Shown: in pieces, positions 45,638-54,884 of the stretch
Layout of the letters: every line of letters starts with the position of its first letter
Numbering within the stretch: position 1 is the first letter of the stretch
Assembly: GCA_050633285.1 (NCBI GenBank)
Contig: JBOEGG010000001.1
Location: forward strand, 124,001-188,000
DNA length: 64,000 bases
Direction: 5' to 3'
From: UBA1672 sp050633285
GTDB taxonomy: Bacteria; Pseudomonadota; Alphaproteobacteria; Micavibrionales; Micavibrionaceae
Translations under genes and position numbers: made by a program
Notes under the pieces: model-generated
The model's database searches: none
Told to the model about the DNA's origin: nothing
What the model saw: only the letters and a program-made list of their open reading frames with translations

Positions 45638-46182
45638 TAACGCAAAATCATGACCTTAATATCACCATAGACACGCTCATCATCCAATTCAAACGCGCTA
45701 GGCAATGAAAAATCACTACGTTTTTCCATCTCACAAACAATGTACGCGTCCTTAGAAATCCATCCACCGTCAGACAATACGCCCAAACTCTTCTCAACCA
45801 GCCCTTTATTATAAGGTGGGTCAAGAAAGATAAGGTCAAAACTACGCTCACTATTCGGTTTACAACCAATCTTCATCGTATCTTTTAACAAAAACTTGGA
45901 ATTTTCGTCTGCCCCTAACATTTCTGCATTTTCGCGTGCCAAAGAAAGGGAATCACGTACCTTATCCATAAAACGACAAAACTCAGCTCCCCTTGATAAT
46001 GCCTCAAGCCCCAATGCCCCGCTTCCACAAAACGCATCAAGTGTGTACGCACCATCAATCGCACCACGAGAATCCAACATATTAAACATTGCACCACGAA
46101 TTTTATCCGTCGTTGGACGAATATTATTATTTTTTGGGACGTTCAAACGACGGCCTTTATATAATCCTGACACAATACGCAT
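45616..46182 (-). CDS. rsmD: 16S rRNA (guanine966-N2)-methyltransferase RsmD
   Basis: A 188-residue AdoMet methyltransferase for G966 of 16S rRNA. The N-terminal RIVSGLYKGRRLNVPKN and RPTTDKIRGAMFNML, the AdoMet loop DAFCGSGALGLEALSRGA and the catalytic DPPY (FLDPPYNKGL) are all present. Full length for the family. It lies about 57 bp downstream of rluB on the same strand, so the two RNA-modification genes may be co-transcribed. Confidence 0.95.
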   Translation of the reverse strand: MRIVSGLYKGRRLNVPKNNNIRPTTDKIRGAMFNMLDSRGAIDGAYTLDAFCGSGALGLEALSRGAEFCRFMDKVRDSLSLARENAEMLGADENSKFLLKDTMKIGCKPNSERSFDLIFLDPPYNKGLVEKSLGVLSDGGWISKDAYIVCEMEKRSDFSLPSAFELDDERVYGDIKVMILRYQPIIPV

Positions 46183-46239
46183 AATCTATATTATTCAAAA
46201 ATTTTAATTTTTAGCTGCAAAAATGACTGCAATTTTCAA

Positions 46240-47121
46240 TTATCTTGAACTTTTACCCTCATTTTTTCGATTTTTATGATTTTTGTCAAATGTACGTCTT
46301 TTGCTATCAGGGCGTCGCCCTTGACGTTTTTGCCTCTCCTCAACTTGCTCTGCATGCCGAGTAGCATCGCCAAAAAACTTAGGGATTTGATCCTTCAAAA
46401 CAGATGTTTTAATTTCCACAGCACTCCCGCGCGTCATTTTCCCCAAAGAAAAGGGGCCATAATCCGTACGAATTAATCGCGTCACGCGCAAACCAATGGC
46501 CTCCATAACACGACGTACTTCTCTATTTTTACCTTCACGTAAAGTAATCATAAGCCATGAGTTAGCACCTATCTTATTTTCACCTTCCGGCGGTTGCTCC
46601 AAGACAGCTTCAATAGATTTATACCGTATGCCCTCAACAGTAATACCATTTTTCAAAGACTTCAGGCGTCTTTCATCAACCTTACCATTGACACGTACAC
46701 GATATCTGCGCGCCCACCCTGTCTCCGGTAACTCAAGATAACGCGAAAGCTCTCCATCATTTGTAAGAAGAAGAAGCCCTTCCGTATTCAAATCCAAACG
46801 TCCAACGCTTACAACACGCGGCATAGAATCAGGCAAATTTTCAAATACTGTAGAACGTCCTTGCTCATCCTTATGTGTTGTCACAAGCCCCGGCGGCTTA
46901 TGATACATAAACATCCGCGCTTGCTGCTTTTCAGGTAAAGGCTTACCATTCACAACAATATGGTCTTCCCCCACAACATTCAAAGCAGGTGAATCAATCA
47001 CCTTACCGTTCACTTTCACACGCCCTTCATTCACCAATTTTTCGGCATCACGGCGCGAACAAATCCCCGCACGTGCTATTCGCTTTGCAATTCTCTCGCC
47101 TTTATGCTTTTCTTCACTCAT
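46240..47121 (-). CDS. Pseudouridine synthase RluB/RsuA family
   Basis: A 293-residue pseudouridine synthase with an N-terminal S4 RNA-binding domain (RIAKRIARAGICSRRDAEKL) and the catalytic domain with the Asp in SVGRLDLNTEGLLLLTNDG, plus GKNREVRRVMEAIGL. It most resembles RluB, which makes pseudouridine 2605 in 23S rRNA; RluE/RsuA are alternatives. The basic C-terminal tail (RQKRQGRRPDSKRRTFDKN) is RNA-binding. ATG 47121 is chosen over an upstream GTG because AGGA lies upstream. Its start codon overlaps that of tadA on the opposite strand. Confidence 0.92.
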   Translation of the reverse strand: MSEEKHKGERIAKRIARAGICSRRDAEKLVNEGRVKVNGKVIDSPALNVVGEDHIVVNGKPLPEKQQARMFMYHKPPGLVTTHKDEQGRSTVFENLPDSMPRVVSVGRLDLNTEGLLLLTNDGELSRYLELPETGWARRYRVRVNGKVDERRLKSLKNGITVEGIRYKSIEAVLEQPPEGENKIGANSWLMITLREGKNREVRRVMEAIGLRVTRLIRTDYGPFSLGKMTRGSAVEIKTSVLKDQIPKFFGDATRHAEQVEERQKRQGRRPDSKRRTFDKNHKNRKNEGKSSR

Positions 47122-47602
47122 GAATAATCCTTTCACAGATCAAGACCATACCTGTATGAACGCCGCGATGGAAGAGGCAAATAAAGCCGCTTTACGCGAT
47201 GAAGTCCCCATTGGGGCAATTATTACGGATGAAAATGGAAATATCATTGCAAAAGCAGGAAACCGTACACGCGAATTAAACGACCCAAGCGCACACGCAG
47301 AAATTCTTGCAATCCGTGAAGCCTGCGCACAAACTGGCGCACAACGTATCCCCAATCACACACTGTACGTTACATTAGAACCCTGTGCCATGTGTACGGC
47401 GGCCATATCATTCGCACGTATAAAATGCGTTATCTTCGCCGCTTCAGATGCAAAAGGCGGTGGTATTCTACATGGGGGTAAATTCTATAACCAGCCAACC
47501 TGCCACCATAAACCTGAAACACATCATGGCCTGTACGCACAAGAGTGCGGAGAGATACTGAAGGAATTCTTTAAAGAAAAACGTATAAAAATACGTGAGT
47601 GA
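47120..47602 (+). CDS. tadA: tRNA adenosine(34) deaminase TadA
   Basis: A 160-residue zinc deaminase converting wobble A34 to inosine in tRNA-Arg. The HAE catalytic motif (SAHAEILAIREA) and the PCxxC zinc ligands (EPCAMCTAAI) are intact, with VPIGAIITDENGN and DAKGGGILHG. The start ATG shares bases 47120-47121 with the rluB start codon within CATG, so each gene starts inside the other gene's 5' region; no separate ribosome binding site is visible. The rluB-tadA pairing is common in alphaproteobacteria. Confidence 0.95.
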   Translation: MNNPFTDQDHTCMNAAMEEANKAALRDEVPIGAIITDENGNIIAKAGNRTRELNDPSAHAEILAIREACAQTGAQRIPNHTLYVTLEPCAMCTAAISFARIKCVIFAASDAKGGGILHGGKFYNQPTCHHKPETHHGLYAQECGEILKEFFKEKRIKIRE

Positions 47603-47638
47603 CGCGACATAACGGTGTCACAAAATAAATGCAAATGA

Positions 47639-48340
47639 CTATTGTAGAAACATCAAAACAACAATTGGAATAGCAATACCACAAAGTACGCCCATAACAC
47701 TCATACCAAGTGCGGCAAAAACACCCGCCTTTTCACTATATTGAAAGGCACGCGCAACCCCAAGCCCATGACATGTCACCCCCAAAGACAACCCAATCGC
47801 TCGCTGATCAGTAACGCGAAATAATTTAAACAGCGCAGAAACAATCAAAGTCCCGACAATTCCCGTTGTGAATAAAAAGAATACTGCCAATGAGGCCTCT
47901 GTACCTATTTTCTCCGCAATACCAATCGCAATAGGTGTCGTCACCGATTTCGGCATTATAGAAAGCTTAATTGCCTCATTTGCCCCCATCATATCAGCAA
48001 GTACATACGCCAGCCCCGCCGCCACAATCGCAGACACACAAACCGCGCTCATAATCGCGAGCGCACTACGCTTAATAACATCAAGTTGCTTATATAAAGG
48101 TAGGGCAAGAGCAACAGTTGCCGGCCCTAATAAGGAGTTAATCAACGTTGCATTCGTGAGATACGTATTATACGGAATATCGCAAACAACCAGATAAATA
48201 ACGACCATGAAAATCGCCATCACAACAGGGTTAAGCGCACTATTACCGTTCATTTTAGCCTGTACGCGTTGCGCGACCAAATAACTACCAATCGTCACAA
48301 ACAAAGCCATAAGTGGATGATGAGCAATATCAAGAAGCAT
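47639..48340 (-). CDS. LrgB family protein (holin-like system partner)
   Basis: A 233-residue polytopic membrane protein of the LrgB/CidB/YohK family, with about seven helices. The conserved LMPKSVTTPIAIGIAEKIG and CHGLGVARAFQYSEK segments are visible. LrgAB/CidAB pairs are linked to control of cell lysis and to pyruvate or glycolate-type transport in other organisms. It overlaps the end of the lrgA-like gene by 11 bases, so the pair is translationally coupled. Confidence 0.92.
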   Translation of the reverse strand: MLLDIAHHPLMALFVTIGSYLVAQRVQAKMNGNSALNPVVMAIFMVVIYLVVCDIPYNTYLTNATLINSLLGPATVALALPLYKQLDVIKRSALAIMSAVCVSAIVAAGLAYVLADMMGANEAIKLSIMPKSVTTPIAIGIAEKIGTEASLAVFFLFTTGIVGTLIVSALFKLFRVTDQRAIGLSLGVTCHGLGVARAFQYSEKAGVFAALGMSVMGVLCGIAIPIVVLMFLQ

Positions 48341-48701
48341 TTTCAGGATCCTCTACACATACGCCCTTTTTCTGATTTATAAATGTAAAAACAAACGCAC
48401 ATGTTAAAAGGGTAACAACTGTACTCCCAACCGATGCCACCAGAATAACATCCCACTCTTCGACAATCATATTCAAATACATGCTGATCCCTGCACCCGC
48501 CGGAACGAACAGTAAACCGATATGCTTAAGCAAACCACCACCGGCCTTTTCCAAACTATCAGGCACATTTTTGCGAACCAATAGACCAAAAAACAACAAT
48601 AACATACCGACAACCGGCCCCGGTACGGTCATGTCAAAAACCTCGACAATAATTTCGCCAAGCAACTGACACCCGATCAGGATTAAAAAACCCTCCAGCA
48701 T
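48330..48701 (-). CDS. LrgA/CidA family holin-like protein
   Basis: A 123-residue membrane protein with four predicted helices and the family signature MTVPGPVVGMLLLFFGLLV and LGEIIVEVF. It overlaps the lrgB-like gene. In Gram-positives LrgA opposes murein hydrolase activity; in proteobacteria the role is less certain. A short hydrophilic tail (NQKKGVCVEDPENAS) ends the protein. Probably the first gene of a two-gene operon. Confidence 0.9.
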   Translation of the reverse strand: MLEGFLILIGCQLLGEIIVEVFDMTVPGPVVGMLLLFFGLLVRKNVPDSLEKAGGGLLKHIGLLFVPAGAGISMYLNMIVEEWDVILVASVGSTVVTLLTCAFVFTFINQKKGVCVEDPENAS

Positions 48702-48845
48702 TTCAACTCCCTATAATTAAAAACATAGTCAAATGAATTTAGAAACTGACAAGACAGAAGAAACGAAGCTTGGAATTCCCAAGCAAGTGACGCATAACGC
48801 TGTCATTTTCTAAAGGCAGCAGACTATAAAAAACGTACAATAAGC

Positions 48846-50141
48846 TTACGCCGCTTCACTATCCGCTTTCAGAGCACGCCAACCAATATCACGACGACAA
48901 AAACCTTCCGGCCAATTAATCTTATCAACCGCCTTGTACGCTTGTTCTTGCGCCTGTGCGATAGAGCTTCCAATCGCTGTCACACCTAAAACACGCCCAC
49001 CAACACTCACAACACGTCCATCTGCATCCTGCGCTGTACCGGCATGAAACACATACGCATTATCAACGGCATTCGCATCATCAAAACCTGTGATAACCGT
49101 ATTCTTTTTATAGCTGCCCGGATAACCGTCTGCCGCCATAACAACGCACATTGCCGGCTCTTTCGACCAACTCACTTGATCCTTAACCTCATCCAAACGT
49201 CCCTGCGCCGCCGCTTGCAGTATAAGTGCAAGATCACCCTGCAAACGCATCATTAACGTTTGACACTCAGGATCACCAAAACGCACGTTATGCTCCAAAA
49301 GCGTTGCCTTACCGTCTTTCACCATAATTCCGGCAAATAAAACACCTGTAAACGGGCAACCATCAGAGGCCATACCGGCAATTGTTGGCTCAATCAAGTT
49401 TTCAATAATTTGTTGTTCAAGCGCATCCGTCATAAAATGCGCCGGACTGTACGCGCCCATACCACCTGTATTTAATCCCGTATCACCATCGCCAACACGT
49501 TTATGGTCTTGTGCTGAGGTTAATGGCAGAATAGTTTTCCCATCAGCAAGAGCAAAAAAACTAACCTCTTCACCTTCCAAAAATTCTTCAATCACAACTT
49601 CATGACCCGCCGCGCCGAATGAATTACCGGAAAGCATATCCCGCGCCGCTTCAATCGCTTGGTCTGTATTCTCACAAATAATCACACCTTTACCCGCCGC
49701 AAGACCGTCTGTCTTTACAACAATCGGCGCACCAGCCTCAAGAATAAATTCCTCTGCTTTTTTCGCATCAGTAAATCGGCCATATTTGGCCGTTGGAATA
49801 TTATACTTTGCACATAGATCCTTCATAAACCCTTTAGAACCCTCAAGTTCCGCTGCTCTCGCAGATGGGCCAAATACATCAATACCTGCCGCCTTCATTG
49901 CGTCTGCCAGACCATCAACCAATGGATTTTCTGGCCCCACAATCACAAGGTCAATTGCATTATCCTGCGCAAAAGAAACAAGCTTATCAAGCTCATCAAC
50001 TTTAATGGATACACATTCCGCTTGATCCGTAATTCCCGCGTTACCGGGTGCACAATAAAGCTTTGAACAATTAGGAGATTGTGAAAGCTTCCATGCAAGG
50101 GCGTGCTCACGCCCACCTGATCCAACCAATAATATTTTCAT
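48846..50141 (-). CDS. purD: Phosphoribosylamine-glycine ligase
   Basis: A 431-residue ATP-grasp ligase for the second step of purine synthesis. The N-terminal MKILLVGSGGREHALAWKLS, the ATP-grasp segment IVVKTDGLAAGKGVIIC, EEFLEGEEVSFFALADGK and the metal-binding LLEHNVRFGDPECQTLMMRL are all present. Standard length. The following 144 bp to lrgA hold only a weak hairpin (GCTTGG/CCAAGC) that might act as terminator. Confidence 0.96.
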   Translation of the reverse strand: MKILLVGSGGREHALAWKLSQSPNCSKLYCAPGNAGITDQAECVSIKVDELDKLVSFAQDNAIDLVIVGPENPLVDGLADAMKAAGIDVFGPSARAAELEGSKGFMKDLCAKYNIPTAKYGRFTDAKKAEEFILEAGAPIVVKTDGLAAGKGVIICENTDQAIEAARDMLSGNSFGAAGHEVVIEEFLEGEEVSFFALADGKTILPLTSAQDHKRVGDGDTGLNTGGMGAYSPAHFMTDALEQQIIENLIEPTIAGMASDGCPFTGVLFAGIMVKDGKATLLEHNVRFGDPECQTLMMRLQGDLALILQAAAQGRLDEVKDQVSWSKEPAMCVVMAADGYPGSYKKNTVITGFDDANAVDNAYVFHAGTAQDADGRVVSVGGRVLGVTAIGSSIAQAQEQAYKAVDKINWPEGFCRRDIGWRALKADSEAA

Positions 50142-50267
50142 TCTATGCTCCTAAAACTACGTACAAATGCTGACAAGCCAGTCTTACAGTGAGACATACA
50201 TAACATGAGAATACAAAAATTCAAGGATATACTAGAAAATAAGGGCTGAGAGGCGAACAGAGTGCGC

Positions 50268-53200
50268 CTATTCATCCATAAGAGACACTAAGGACGCATT
50301 CCCGCCTGATGCCGTTGTATCAGTTGTAATAACCTTCTCAACCGCAAACGCATATAAATAATGCGGCCCCCCTGCCTTTGGGCCACTTCCCGACAAGCCC
50401 ACACCACCAAAAGGTTGCACCCCGACAACCGCGCCCGTCATACCGCGATTGATATAAATATTCCCCGCATTAACAGAAGAACTCAACCGTCTCTGTACCT
50501 TTTCAATACGGCTATGCACACCAAAAGTCAGCCCATAACCAGTTGCATTAATATCCTCAACAACCTGATCAATATCACCCGCAGCATAAGAAATCACATG
50601 AAGAACGGGGCCAAACACCTCCTCCTTCAAAACATGAATATTAGAAATTTTGTAAGCTATTGGCGCAAAAAATCGGCCATTATCGGACAAATCACTATCT
50701 AATTCTACCTTCGCAATTAAATCACCATGCTCAGCAATATAGGACACATGCTCATCAAGCATCCGCTTTGCCGCCTCGTCTATAACGTACCCCACATCTG
50801 TCGACAACATCGCAGGGTCACCAATACGCATCTCTGCCATTGCGCCACGCAATAAATCAAGTACACGCTCCTCAATATCCTCCTGCACGTACAACACGCG
50901 TAAAGCAGAACACCTTTGCCCTGCAGAGCCAAACGCACTATGAAGAACATCATCAATAACCTGTTCAAGCAAAGCTGAGCTATCAACAATCATCGCATTC
51001 TGCCCACCCGTTTCGGCAATAAACGGCACGATCGCATCATTATGCACGACCAATGACTGCTGTATTTTCTTAGCCGTTGCAGTAGACCCTGTAAAAGCCA
51101 CCCCCGAAACCGCTTCATGCGCGATAATCTTTCCGCCAAACGCACCATCACCTAGCAAAAGCTGTATAATTGCAGATGGAACTCCCGCTTTATGCATTAA
51201 TTCAACCGTACGTGTTGCAATATAACGGGTCTGCGATGCAGGCTTTGCAATCACTGCATTACCGGCCATTAAAGCCGCAACAATCTGCCCTGTAAAAATC
51301 GCCAGAGGAAAGTTCCACGGACTAATACATACGAAAACACCACGTCCCTGCATAATTAAACGATTTTCTTCACCGGTATATCCGGGCATGACCTGCCCGT
51401 TCGCATCAAAAATCTCTTTCGCCTGCGCAGCGTAGTAACGACAGAAATCTACGGCTTCACGCAACTCATCTTGTGCATCTACAATTGTTTTGCCCGCCTC
51501 ATGAACCAATATCGCCATCAATTCTTTGGAATGCTCCTCTAATAAATCTGCAAAACGTTCAATAATCCCGCTTCGACGACCCACATCTAATGCATTCCAT
51601 TCAGGGAAAACGCTTTGCGCCGCGTCAAAAGCACGCGCTATCATACGCTCATCTACCGCATCAAACGCCTTCCCCTGCACGTACGATCGGGGTTGTGGCT
51701 GCGACACATATCCTTCAATGAAATTCACATAAGCACCTGATACAGAAAGATTATCCAAATCACGACCACTGGAATTTACCCGATATTGACCAAATATATC
51801 TCGCGGTAAAGAAATAGAGCTATGACGATACACATCATAACTATGTACCTGCTGAACCGGGTCACAAACAATATCTTCTGCCCGCACCTGATGATCCAAT
51901 AGCTGGTTCACAAATGATGAATTAGCACCATTCTCTAACAAACGTCGCACCAAATAGGGTAACAAGTCCTCATGCGGGCCGACAGGTGCATAAATACGTA
52001 CACGCCTATCCGCACTCACAACATGCGCATATAATGCCTCTCCCATACCATGTAGTCGTTGATATTCATACGGCGCAGAATATTGCTTCGCTACATGCTC
52101 TATTGCCGCAATCGTATGTGCGTTATGCGTCGCGAACATCGGATAAATAACATCCTGATATGAGAACAATGCCTGCGCACAGGCAAGATAAGATAAATCT
52201 GTATTACATTTCCGCGTAAAAACAGGATACTCTTCAAAACCACCAACTTGTGCGATCTTAATTTCCGTATCCCAATACGCACCCTTCACAAGACGTACAT
52301 GTATTTTTTGTCCCGTATCCCGTGCACGCCCTGCCAAATAATCAATCAAAGGTAACGCGCGTTTCTGATAGGCCTGCACCGCCAAACCAAATCCGTCCCA
52401 ATCCTTAAGCTCAGGACATTCAAGAATATCTTCTATAATTTCAACAGATAAATCGAGGCGGTTAACCTCTTCTGCATCGACAGTTAACAAAACATCGCCA
52501 CTTGCCGCCAAAATACAAAGAGCTTTCAGCTTTTCATAAATTGCCGGAACACAGCGATCTTTTTGCGCATAACAATAACGCGGGTGCAACGCCGATAATT
52601 TAACAGATAAGCCTGCCTTACCATTATCATGCGGGTCATTCTTCTCTATCAAAACATGGAGTGCCTGCATATAAACATCAAAATAACGCTCCGCACTTTT
52701 GGCATCCCGCGCCCCCTCGCCAAGCATGTCATAAGACATCATATAGCCCTGACGCTCATATTGCCGCCCGTGTGAAAAGGCTTTCTCAATCGTGGTTCCC
52801 ATCACAAACTGCTTGCCCATCATCTGCATGGCACGCACCATTGCCTCACGAATAACAGGCTCTCCAAGCTTGGCAAACGCACTATCCAACGTTTTACGGG
52901 TAATCGCCATACCAAGTCCTGCAGCTTTCGCCTTCCAGTCCTTCACATCACTTCCCTGCTTTTGCAACCACTGCGCCGCAACCACCTTATCACGTATCAG
53001 CAAACTCGCCGTTGCAGGATCAGGAATCCGTAAAAGTGCCTCCGCCAAACACATCATAGCCAGCCCCTCTTCGGTATTCAGGGAAAACTCCTGTAAGAAT
53101 ACTTCTAGCTGCCCACCCTTACCTTTTTGCTCACGAACATCACGCACAAGAGTAGCTGCACGATTTTCAACGTCCTTTGCGGTTTGTGCATCCCAATCTA

Positions 53201-53270
53201 TACGTGCCAATAACTCACGGACAACTTCATTTTCACATTTATACTGATAAGACGAAAAAGGATAAATCAT
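50268..53270 (-). CDS. putA: Bifunctional proline dehydrogenase / P5C dehydrogenase
   Basis: A 1,000-residue PutA oxidising proline to glutamate. The FAD proline dehydrogenase barrel (about residues 140-460) contains KLSALHPRYCYAQ, LTVDAEEVNRLDLSVEIIED and VRLVKGAYWDTEIK; the aldehyde dehydrogenase part (about 520-985) contains SPWNFPLAIFTGQIVAAL, FTGSTATAKKIQQ, ETGGQNAMIVD and the catalytic Cys in GSAGQRCSALRV (near residue 787). The N-terminus lacks a ribbon-helix-helix region, so this is the shorter PutA type without DNA-binding autoregulation. Product glutamate feeds the NAD-GDH. Confidence 0.97.
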   Translation of the reverse strand: MIYPFSSYQYKCENEVVRELLARIDWDAQTAKDVENRAATLVRDVREQKGKGGQLEVFLQEFSLNTEEGLAMMCLAEALLRIPDPATASLLIRDKVVAAQWLQKQGSDVKDWKAKAAGLGMAITRKTLDSAFAKLGEPVIREAMVRAMQMMGKQFVMGTTIEKAFSHGRQYERQGYMMSYDMLGEGARDAKSAERYFDVYMQALHVLIEKNDPHDNGKAGLSVKLSALHPRYCYAQKDRCVPAIYEKLKALCILAASGDVLLTVDAEEVNRLDLSVEIIEDILECPELKDWDGFGLAVQAYQKRALPLIDYLAGRARDTGQKIHVRLVKGAYWDTEIKIAQVGGFEEYPVFTRKCNTDLSYLACAQALFSYQDVIYPMFATHNAHTIAAIEHVAKQYSAPYEYQRLHGMGEALYAHVVSADRRVRIYAPVGPHEDLLPYLVRRLLENGANSSFVNQLLDHQVRAEDIVCDPVQQVHSYDVYRHSSISLPRDIFGQYRVNSSGRDLDNLSVSGAYVNFIEGYVSQPQPRSYVQGKAFDAVDERMIARAFDAAQSVFPEWNALDVGRRSGIIERFADLLEEHSKELMAILVHEAGKTIVDAQDELREAVDFCRYYAAQAKEIFDANGQVMPGYTGEENRLIMQGRGVFVCISPWNFPLAIFTGQIVAALMAGNAVIAKPASQTRYIATRTVELMHKAGVPSAIIQLLLGDGAFGGKIIAHEAVSGVAFTGSTATAKKIQQSLVVHNDAIVPFIAETGGQNAMIVDSSALLEQVIDDVLHSAFGSAGQRCSALRVLYVQEDIEERVLDLLRGAMAEMRIGDPAMLSTDVGYVIDEAAKRMLDEHVSYIAEHGDLIAKVELDSDLSDNGRFFAPIAYKISNIHVLKEEVFGPVLHVISYAAGDIDQVVEDINATGYGLTFGVHSRIEKVQRRLSSSVNAGNIYINRGMTGAVVGVQPFGGVGLSGSGPKAGGPHYLYAFAVEKVITTDTTASGGNASLVSLMDE

Positions 53271-53330
53271 CTGAATATCATATCACGAGAAGACTGGAAT
53301 TTCCCGTTTTTTACGCTTATTATACGCACC

Positions 53331-54884
53331 ATGACAGATAAACCCGCACTACAAAGCAATATTCCAGAGTTTTCGGTATCCGAACTCGCCTTCTCCTTAA
53401 AACGTACGTTAGAAGATACATATGGCCGCGTGCGTATTCGCGGCGAGCTCTCTCGCATCTCAATTCCAAAATCAGGACACATGTACTCCAACCTAAAAGA
53501 CGAAAGCGCCGTTATAGATATTGTCTGTTGGAAAGGTGTACTTGCAAAACAACCCATAAAACCCGAAGAGGGCATGGAGGTTATCTGCACAGGAAAAGTA
53601 AGCACATATCCCGGAAATTCCAGATACCAACTCATTATTGAAACAATAGAGTTAGCCGGTGAAGGCGCACTCCTTAAAATGCTGGAAGAGCGAAAGAAAA
53701 AGCTCGCTACCGAAGGGCTATTCGCACCCGAACAAAAACAAAAGATTCCCTTCTTACCAAATAAAATTGGTGTCGTCACATCGCCAACCGGTGCAGTTAT
53801 CCGCGACATTTTACATCGCTTGAATGATCGTTTCCCCCGCCACGTTATGGTCTGGCCGGTGAAAGTACAGGGCGAAGGCGCAGATATCGAAATTACAAAT
53901 GCTATCAACGGCTTTAACGCACTTCCAGAAGACCAAAAGCCGGACACCTTGATTGTTGCCCGCGGTGGTGGATCATTAGAAGACCTCATGGCATTTAACG
54001 AAGAAAACGTTGTACGTGCCGTAGCAGCATCAAAAATTCCCGTAATATCTGCAGTTGGACATGAAACCGATACAACACTCATTGATTATGCCGCAGACCT
54101 ACGTGCCCCCACCCCCACAGGCGCAGCAGAAATGGCCGTACCCGTACGCATAAATTTGATAGGCCAGGTTACAGAAGGCGGAGAGCGTCTACTCAGTGGT
54201 ATGAACAGATTATTATCAGAACAAAGACACAGACTAGAAGCATACAGCGCAAAACTAGGCGAACCATCACAACTGTTAAATATAAAAACACAATCAGTCG
54301 ATAGACTAGGTGACACGCTAGAGCATGCCCTAAAACATATTATAACGGATAAACAAAGCACATACACCCAACATGCCCTTAGATTAACACATCCATCACA
54401 GCTCATTGATAAAAAGAAAACACAACTAGAAACACATACAGCCAAAGCACAAAGCACGTTCCGCCATGCTCTAATGACAAAATCAAGCACCCTCACACAA
54501 ACAGCAAGTAACCTGAGTAAACCTGAGGCAGCACTAAAACATGCCCATACACAATTAGAGCGTTGGGAAGAGCAACTAGCACAAACACAAAAGCGTACAC
54601 TAGACAATTTTGATAAAAAACTGGATCAAAGCACACAAAAATTAGAGATTTTGTCTTTTGAAAACGTTTTGAAACGGGGCTATGTCGTTGTACGTGACGA
54701 AAACAATGAACCGGTTTCAAACCCAAGTTCTCTAAAAACTAATCAATCTATACATCTGCAATTTAAAGAGAACAAAACGATTAGCGCAACAATAAATAAA
54801 TCAAACGAAAATAAAGACATACCAAAGAAAGAAACAGCAAAACCTATCCAGAAGAAACCACAAGGACAAGGTTCACTGTTTTAA
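53331..54884 (+). CDS. xseA: Exodeoxyribonuclease VII large subunit
   Basis: A 517-residue nuclease subunit degrading single-stranded DNA. The N-terminal OB fold (LKRTLEDTYGRVRIRGELSR) is followed by the catalytic core (VVTSPTGAVIRDILHRLNDR, IVARGGGSLEDLMAFNEENV and ISAVGHETDTTLIDYAADLR). A long coiled-coil region (about 290-440) and a basic C-terminal tail complete it. The stop overlaps the stop of the convergent gene at 54881. xseB is not in the window. Confidence 0.95.
   Translation: MTDKPALQSNIPEFSVSELAFSLKRTLEDTYGRVRIRGELSRISIPKSGHMYSNLKDESAVIDIVCWKGVLAKQPIKPEEGMEVICTGKVSTYPGNSRYQLIIETIELAGEGALLKMLEERKKKLATEGLFAPEQKQKIPFLPNKIGVVTSPTGAVIRDILHRLNDRFPRHVMVWPVKVQGEGADIEITNAINGFNALPEDQKPDTLIVARGGGSLEDLMAFNEENVVRAVAASKIPVISAVGHETDTTLIDYAADLRAPTPTGAAEMAVPVRINLIGQVTEGGERLLSGMNRLLSEQRHRLEAYSAKLGEPSQLLNIKTQSVDRLGDTLEHALKHIITDKQSTYTQHALRLTHPSQLIDKKKTQLETHTAKAQSTFRHALMTKSSTLTQTASNLSKPEAALKHAHTQLERWEEQLAQTQKRTLDNFDKKLDQSTQKLEILSFENVLKRGYVVVRDENNEPVSNPSSLKTNQSIHLQFKENKTISATINKSNENKDIPKKETAKPIQKKPQGQGSLF

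Noticed and set aside
53267..54082. A 271-codon minus-strand open frame over xseA
   Set aside because: It is antisense to a clearly conserved exonuclease gene and is a Ser/Phe-rich low-complexity shadow typical of such frames; the same holds for the 173-codon frame at 54086-54607.
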